Origin: Leifsonia sp. Leaf264
GTDB taxonomy: Bacteria; Actinomycetota; Actinomycetes; Actinomycetales; Microbacteriaceae
Assembly (NCBI RefSeq): GCF_001422325.1
Contig: NZ_LMMR01000008.1
Location: forward strand, 1-64,000
DNA length: 64,000 nucleotides
Direction of reading: 5' to 3'
In this document: positions 59,465-64,000 of the stretch, piece by piece
How the letters are laid out: every line of letters begins with the position of its first letter
Numbering within the stretch: position 1 is the first letter of the stretch
The notes under the pieces: model-generated
Seen by the model: the letters and a program-made list of their open reading frames with translations, nothing else
What the model was told of the DNA's origin: nothing
Database searches by the model: none
Program-made: the position numbers and the translations under genes

Positions 59465-62400
59465 TCAGCGATCGGGGCCGAGGAGTCTGATCGTGAACGT
59501 GCCGTGCGCCTCGACTCCATCGACGCCGGTCTCGGCAACGGAGGGATCGAACCAGTCGAACGAGCCGCTGACCGGGTAGTTGCTGCGCGACAGCACGGCC
59601 AGGTGTGTCTCAGGCTGCGCGGAGAAGACCTCTGCGGACTGCAACCGGACTCCAGCACCGCGTGACGCCCGATTGCCTCGGCCGGTGACCTCGATTCTCA
59701 CCTCATGCTCGGCCTCTGGGAGTCCACCGACGGTGTAGATCGCGTGACCGGAGCAGTCGACCGGGGAGAACAGATCGACATCAGCGGCCACCAACTCGCC
59801 GTCCAGAGTGATGTTCACAAGGCCGAGGTCGGGGCCCAGCGCGCCGATGCAGTCGATTCCAGAGCCATGGAAGCGGATGACCGCGGCACCGCCTGGCTGG
59901 TCGCACCGGTGATCGGCAAGACCGACAGATCCTTGGTTCAGACCGCCGTCAACTACGCGATACTCCCACTCGCCATCGAGCTCAAGACCTGGATCGCCGG
60001 GATGAAGAATCTCTCTGGATGGAAACAGGCGCGTCCCCACTGCACCGTCGGCGTTGAACTCGATCCCGGCGCCGTCAGGCCCGGTCACTCGCTGACGCAG
60101 CACGCCATCACGGCGCGCTCTGAAGTCCCGACTCCATCCATCGACGTTCGAGCGATCAATGCTCCCTGTGACGACGTCGTTCCAGGAAACGCGCTCGTCT
60201 CCGAACTGCCCAGGGTCGGGGAGAGAGTTCCGGGTGGCCTGTCCCCGCAGTCGCCCGAGGTATCCGTCGCTCGGAATGCCGTCATGACTGTCTGACTCCC
60301 AGGTGGTTGCAGCAGCGTCAGCGGTGAGCGCCAGCACCAGGCCGATCTCCGTGATTCGACCGTCGACGGCCCCGGGAGCCGCCTGCGCGTCGTAGGCGAT
60401 TCCCAGCAGCCCTGCTGCGTCGGCCGCAATTGTGATCTGGACGTCGAACGGACCGGACCGACCACCGATGGACACCTGCACGGTGTGCTCAGCGTCGGCG
60501 ATGGTCACAGCAGTCGGTTCCCAGGTTTCGAGGTCCACGCCGGGCGCGTGCAGCGATGGGCCTCCGGTCAGGAGTGTTCTGCCGCCGGCTTCACCACGGA
60601 TGATCTCACCCGTCCGCGCGTCAATGATGATGGTGAAGGGGCCGTCGTCGCCGCCGATGACGATTCGGTCGGCGTCGTGCGACCACCGAGGCGGACTCGA
60701 CAGCGGGATGCGTCGGTCGGCCGCCGGCGGGGTACCCGGCAACTGATGGTGATCGATGATCTGGCCGCTTGCTGTCTCGAACCGGAAGTCAGCGTGGTCG
60801 ACGTTCGGTGGGATGACAAGTGTGCCGGTTCCGCGGGGTGCGATGCTCGGCAGCGCTTCTCGTGATTCCGTCCCATTCGCGTCCTTCCAGACGATTGCAA
60901 AGTCTGAGAGATCGGCGAAGACATGATCGTTGTGCAACGTGATCTCTCGTACTGGACCGGCCACCGTGCGCTCAGGGTCGTGTTCGACGCGAATCGGTGA
61001 GTAGGCACGTCGGAGAGCCCACCATTCCGGCTTGCGCCGCCTCCAAACGTCGACCACACCCCACGGCCCGAAGCCGGAAGTACGGGAGGGGAGGTGGAAC
61101 TGCTCGTCGATGCCGCCCCAGATCGCGACACCCAACCCGCCGTCGGCGCGGCGGAGGCGGTTCATGAAATCGTCGATGCTCCCTGCCCAGTCGGCGTGGA
61201 TGCCCGGGTCGCGGCGCAGATCGCCGGATTGATAGACCGGCAGGTGCACCACCTCGTCATGCAGCATCGGTTTGCTGTCCGAGCCCAAGTCGTCGCCGTA
61301 AGCCGGGTAGTGCGAGCTCAGGATGTCTTCTGGGCCGCCCGCAAAGCTCATAATCACGGGTCGCGAGGGGTCGGCCGCTGCCACAAGATCGTAGGAACGC
61401 CGAAAGTTCTCACCCCAGGTGCTCTCGTTCCCGATCGACCAGATGATCACGCTCGGGTGGTTGCGATCGCGTTCGACCATCTCGGCGAGGGGACCAAGAT
61501 ACTCCGGAGAGTGGTGCGGGTCGTCCTGCGTCGCCGGCCATCCGAACTGCCCTGCCCAGCACACGCCGTTCTCCACCTCGACATAGATACCGAGCTCATC
61601 CGCGGCCTCCAATAACGCGGGATGCGGCGGGTAGTGGGAGGTGCGCACGAAGTTGACGTTCGCCTGCTGCAGCAGTTCCAGGTCGATGCGTTCCAGCGTG
61701 CCGTCGCTTGCCCGACCGAGTTCCGGGTGGATGTCGTGTCGGTTGACCCCCCGGAGCAGCACGCTTCGCCCGTTCACGAGGAGCTCGTTTCCGACGACCT
61801 CGATCGAGCGGAACCCGACCTTCTGCCGGTAGGTCACGAGGGTTTCCCCCTCCACGGTCACGATCAGCTCGTACAAGTGGGGCGCCTCATCGGACCACAG
61901 GGAGACGGCGGAGAGCGCGACGGCGACGTGACCTTGACCGGTCGGCGCCAGTTCGAGCTGACGACCTTCACCAAGATCCACAAGCTGACCGTCAGGGTCG
62001 CGGAGCTCGAGGCCAACCGACGCGCTGCTGGCACTGCACGGAACCTCGAGATCCAGGACGAGGCGAGCATCGCCAGCCTCCGGATCATCGACAGGGGTGC
62101 TGACGTGGAACCTCGTGAGATGCACCTCAGGCACATGCACGAGGAAGACGGGTCGAAGGATGCCTCCGATAGCGTGGCCCGCGTAACTCGACGCCGTGGA
62201 AACGGAATCGGAACGGTCTGTGACGCCCACGGCTATCAGGTTGGACTCCCCGACGCGAATATGGTCCGTCACGTCGAACTCGAAGCGAGTGAAGCCTCCA
62301 AGGTGCTCCCCGGCGAACTTCCCGTTCACCCACACGCGCGCGAAGCTGTAGACCCCCTCGAAGCGCAGGATGACTGGGCCGGCATCGAAGTCCTCGGGAA

Positions 62401-62680
62401 CTACCACGGAGGTTCGGTACCCCATCTCGACGTCCTGCTCGATCTGGAGGCCCTGCATCGCCGGTTCGCCCGGCACACGGATCGGCATCCATCCCGGGCC
62501 ACCGCTTTGATCAGTGCCCGTCAAATCGCCAGGAGCAGGGTGGAACCACCACCCTCCCGCAACGTCGAGTACCGGCGTCTCGATTCCCGTCACAGTTTCC
62601 GGTGTAGGGATCAATGCCGGGCGTCGTCCCGGCTCGATTACTTCGGTGCTCACGCGAATCCTGTCTGCCTCGTACCTCAT
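59465..62680 (-). CDS. GH2-family beta-glycosidase
   Basis: The 1071-residue protein from ATG 62680 has a GH2 jelly-roll N-domain (about residues 60-185), an immunoglobulin-like domain (185-300), a TIM barrel (300-570) with the acid/base E419 in IGNES and nucleophile E476 in LHDEVVHL, and about 480 further C-terminal residues with beta-rich segments. No signal peptide is visible, so it acts in the cytosol after uptake. Beta-galactosidase is most likely given the neighbours, but glucuronidase is possible. It is divergent from the GntR gene. Confidence 0.9.
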   Translation of the reverse strand: MRYEADRIRVSTEVIEPGRRPALIPTPETVTGIETPVLDVAGGWWFHPAPGDLTGTDQSGGPGWMPIRVPGEPAMQGLQIEQDVEMGYRTSVVVPEDFDAGPVILRFEGVYSFARVWVNGKFAGEHLGGFTRFEFDVTDHIRVGESNLIAVGVTDRSDSVSTASSYAGHAIGGILRPVFLVHVPEVHLTRFHVSTPVDDPEAGDARLVLDLEVPCSASSASVGLELRDPDGQLVDLGEGRQLELAPTGQGHVAVALSAVSLWSDEAPHLYELIVTVEGETLVTYRQKVGFRSIEVVGNELLVNGRSVLLRGVNRHDIHPELGRASDGTLERIDLELLQQANVNFVRTSHYPPHPALLEAADELGIYVEVENGVCWAGQFGWPATQDDPHHSPEYLGPLAEMVERDRNHPSVIIWSIGNESTWGENFRRSYDLVAAADPSRPVIMSFAGGPEDILSSHYPAYGDDLGSDSKPMLHDEVVHLPVYQSGDLRRDPGIHADWAGSIDDFMNRLRRADGGLGVAIWGGIDEQFHLPSRTSGFGPWGVVDVWRRRKPEWWALRRAYSPIRVEHDPERTVAGPVREITLHNDHVFADLSDFAIVWKDANGTESREALPSIAPRGTGTLVIPPNVDHADFRFETASGQIIDHHQLPGTPPAADRRIPLSSPPRWSHDADRIVIGGDDGPFTIIIDARTGEIIRGEAGGRTLLTGGPSLHAPGVDLETWEPTAVTIADAEHTVQVSIGGRSGPFDVQITIAADAAGLLGIAYDAQAAPGAVDGRITEIGLVLALTADAAATTWESDSHDGIPSDGYLGRLRGQATRNSLPDPGQFGDERVSWNDVVTGSIDRSNVDGWSRDFRARRDGVLRQRVTGPDGAGIEFNADGAVGTRLFPSREILHPGDPGLELDGEWEYRVVDGGLNQGSVGLADHRCDQPGGAAVIRFHGSGIDCIGALGPDLGLVNITLDGELVAADVDLFSPVDCSGHAIYTVGGLPEAEHEVRIEVTGRGNRASRGAGVRLQSAEVFSAQPETHLAVLSRSNYPVSGSFDWFDPSVAETGVDGVEAHGTFTIRLLGPDR

Positions 62681-62773
62681 TGTTGGGCGGGTCTGTCTTA
62701 GGGGATCGGCGGGCGGTCTTCTGGGATACTTCACCGACGGACCGCCAGCGGGACGCCGGACCCATGAAATAAT

Positions 62774-62786
62774 CGTATTATAGAAG
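62774..62786. promoter_or_regulatory. GntR operator, site 2
   Basis: CGTATTATAGAAG shares 9 of 13 positions, read in reverse, with the palindrome at 56630-56642. ATAAT and ATTAT form an inverted pair around CGT at 62769-62781. It lies in the divergent gap between GH2 and the GntR gene. Confidence 0.5.
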
Positions 62787-62801
62787 TCGAGGGGAGTGTC
62801 A

Positions 62802-63506
62802 ATGACTATGCATGGTGGACGAGGACTACATGGACAGGTCGTGCACGCGCTCGGCGAACGGATGATGCGAGGCGACCTTGTCCCTGGTCAGTCGATCAAC
62901 ACCGAGGATGTGATGGTGGAGTTCGACGTCAGTCGGACCGTCGTTCGCGAGGCGTTGAGGGTACTCACGGCGAAGGGTCTCGTCGATGCTCGGCCCAAGC
63001 ACGGCACGTACGTCACTGAACGTTCTCGGTGGGAGCTACTCGACACGGATGTGATGCGGTGGCGCACGGAAGGCGTTCCCGACGCGCGTTTGGTCCGCGA
63101 ACTGGACCAGGTGCGCGCGATCATTGAGCCCGCTGCGGCCGGGATTGCAGCTGGTTCGCGCACGTCGGAGCAGCTCGCTGCCATCGAGGCCGCACATGAC
63201 AAACTCATCGCCAGTTTCGATGACGATGACGAGGCTGCCCATATCGAGACGGACGTCGCCTTTCACATCGCGATTCTTGCCGCGAGCGGGAACGAGCTCC
63301 TCGAGCGGTTCGAGGTGGTCCTCGAGCCCGCAATGCAGGCGCGCCATCGGCTCGCGCTGCGCCACGCCACGACGACGAGTTTCTTGGACAGCCATCGGGC
63401 CGTGTTCGAGGCGATAGCAGCAGGCGATCCGGACGCTGCTCGTGAGCGAATGCAGCTCCTCATCGACGACTCCGCCCGTGACATCGCAGCCATCGTCGGG
63501 GCTTGA
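62802..63506 (+). CDS. GntR-family (FadR subfamily) regulator
   Basis: The 234-residue protein has a winged helix (GQSINTEDVMVEFDVSRTVVREALRVL, about residues 28-54) and an FCD ligand domain with metal-ligand residues in ETDVAFHIAILAASGNEL and SHRAVFEAI. It most likely regulates the GH2 and dehydratase operons in response to a sugar acid. ATG 62802 lies seven bases after GAGGGG, better placed than GTG 62796. It is convergent with the solute-binding protein gene. Confidence 0.9.
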   Translation: MTMHGGRGLHGQVVHALGERMMRGDLVPGQSINTEDVMVEFDVSRTVVREALRVLTAKGLVDARPKHGTYVTERSRWELLDTDVMRWRTEGVPDARLVRELDQVRAIIEPAAAGIAAGSRTSEQLAAIEAAHDKLIASFDDDDEAAHIETDVAFHIAILAASGNELLERFEVVLEPAMQARHRLALRHATTTSFLDSHRAVFEAIAAGDPDAARERMQLLIDDSARDIAAIVGA

Positions 63507-63582
63507 CCGGCGGCGCCAGCCCATCCGCGCAGTCCTGCATTCGCCCATCGCCGTGCTATCGCGCACGCCGCCAGACGAAAGA

Positions 63583-63616
63583 GCGGGTGTGCGACGAGCC
63601 TCCGTCGCACACCCGC
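63583..63616 (-). terminator. Terminator of the solute-binding protein gene
   Basis: GCGGGTGTGCGACG (63583-63596) and CGTCGCACACCCGC (63603-63616) form a perfect 14-base stem with a 6-base loop. On the minus strand TCTTTCG follows it. It may also end the convergent GntR transcript. Confidence 0.75.
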
Positions 63617-63629
63617 CGTCAGGCTCCGG

Positions 63630-64000
63630 TCACTTGTTTGTGACGGTGAAGCCCTGTCCGGTCCCGTATTCCGTGGCAGCGTCTTGCCACGCCTTGAGGC
63701 CGGCGTTCAGGTCGCTCTTGTTGGCGTAGGCCTGACCGACCGTGTCGCCGAAGATGCTGTTGGCGTAGGTCTGGAAGGGAAGGTAGCTCCATCCGGGAAC
63801 GACATCCTTCGATGCCTGCACCAAGACCTCGTTGATCTTCTGCCCGCCGAAGTAGTCGCTCTGGTAGTTCAGGAACTCATCCGACTCGAGGTCAGCGACC
63901 GTGGACGGGAAGCCGCCCTCGGCGGCGTGGATGGCTGCGCCTTCCTTGCCGTTCAGGAACTCCATGAAGCCGTACGCGACGAGCTTGTTCTTGCTCTGCT
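63630..64000 (-). CDS. C-terminal part of an ABC sugar-binding protein
   Basis: The frame is open to the window edge and gives 123 residues ending FTVTNK. Segments LVAYGFMEFLNGKEGAA, GGFPSTVADLES and LKAWQDAATEYG are typical of the C-terminal lobe of CUT1-type extracellular solute-binding proteins. The start lies beyond the window, and permease and ATPase genes may follow upstream. It probably captures the oligosaccharide that GH2 cuts. Confidence 0.85.
   Translation of the reverse strand, partial: QSKNKLVAYGFMEFLNGKEGAAIHAAEGGFPSTVADLESDEFLNYQSDYFGGQKINEVLVQASKDVVPGWSYLPFQTYANSIFGDTVGQAYANKSDLNAGLKAWQDAATEYGTGQGFTVTNK

Overview
The window is high-GC actinobacterial DNA. Codon usage, dense packing, the many promoters of the form TANNNT placed six bases before a start codon, an actinobacterial NucS, and the very frequent hexamer GGATGC/GCATCC all point to the family Microbacteriaceae. 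The genus cannot be fixed from the sequence alone. No tRNA, rRNA, CRISPR array, transposase or phage gene was seen.

Layout. 0-9.4 kb: LacI regulator and divergent MFS transporter with a twin operator, NucS mismatch endonuclease, HAD phosphatase, SMP-30 lactonase, a butyrolactone-receptor-like TetR, a small YT-repeat protein, a hexapeptide-repeat protein, an alpha/beta hydrolase and an unknown barrel-like protein. 9.4-16.2 kb: a DHA2 drug exporter, a secreted M6 metalloprotease and oligopeptidase B. 16.4-25.1 kb: pentapeptide-repeat protein, a membrane gene that looks frameshifted, NYN-LOTUS protein, nonspecific endonuclease, and two MarR regulators, each divergent from its likely target. 25.4-35.3 kb: cell-wall hydrolase, GH87-like glucanase, lipoprotein and membrane protein pair, PfkB kinase, FMN reductase, membrane-anchored molybdopterin oxidoreductase and PHP phosphoesterase. 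35.4-41.7 kb: ArsC, GDPD phosphodiesterase, J-domain membrane protein and PEP carboxylase.

42.0-48.2 kb is a sugar-acid module. Four tightly overlapping genes (lactonase, FAH hydrolase, SDR, mutarotase) lie divergent from a GntR regulator, followed by an aldo/keto reductase and a XylX-like enzyme. Together they fit non-phosphorylative oxidation of L-fucose or a related deoxysugar, but no aldonate dehydratase lies in the module.

49.4-53.9 kb holds a P450 with its own phthalate-dioxygenase-type reductase, an unrecognised co-directional gene, a U-tract terminator and a divergent IclR regulator. This looks like an O-demethylation unit for methoxylated aromatics. 54.2-64.0 kb holds a GH2 beta-glycosidase, an IlvD/EDD-type aldonate dehydratase, an SDR, a KDG-type kinase, a DgoA-like aldolase, a second class I aldolase, a GntR regulator and the end of an ABC sugar-binding protein. 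It reads as a beta-galactoside-to-pyruvate route of the De Ley-Doudoroff type, with two related AT-rich palindromes as likely GntR operators. From about 49.4 kb onward GGATGC/GCATCC is less than half as dense, so this part may have a different history.

Many intergenic gaps hold long hairpins or dispersed repeats. Two families, an 18-base unit in eight copies and a 47-base element in two copies, are the most unusual non-coding signals.
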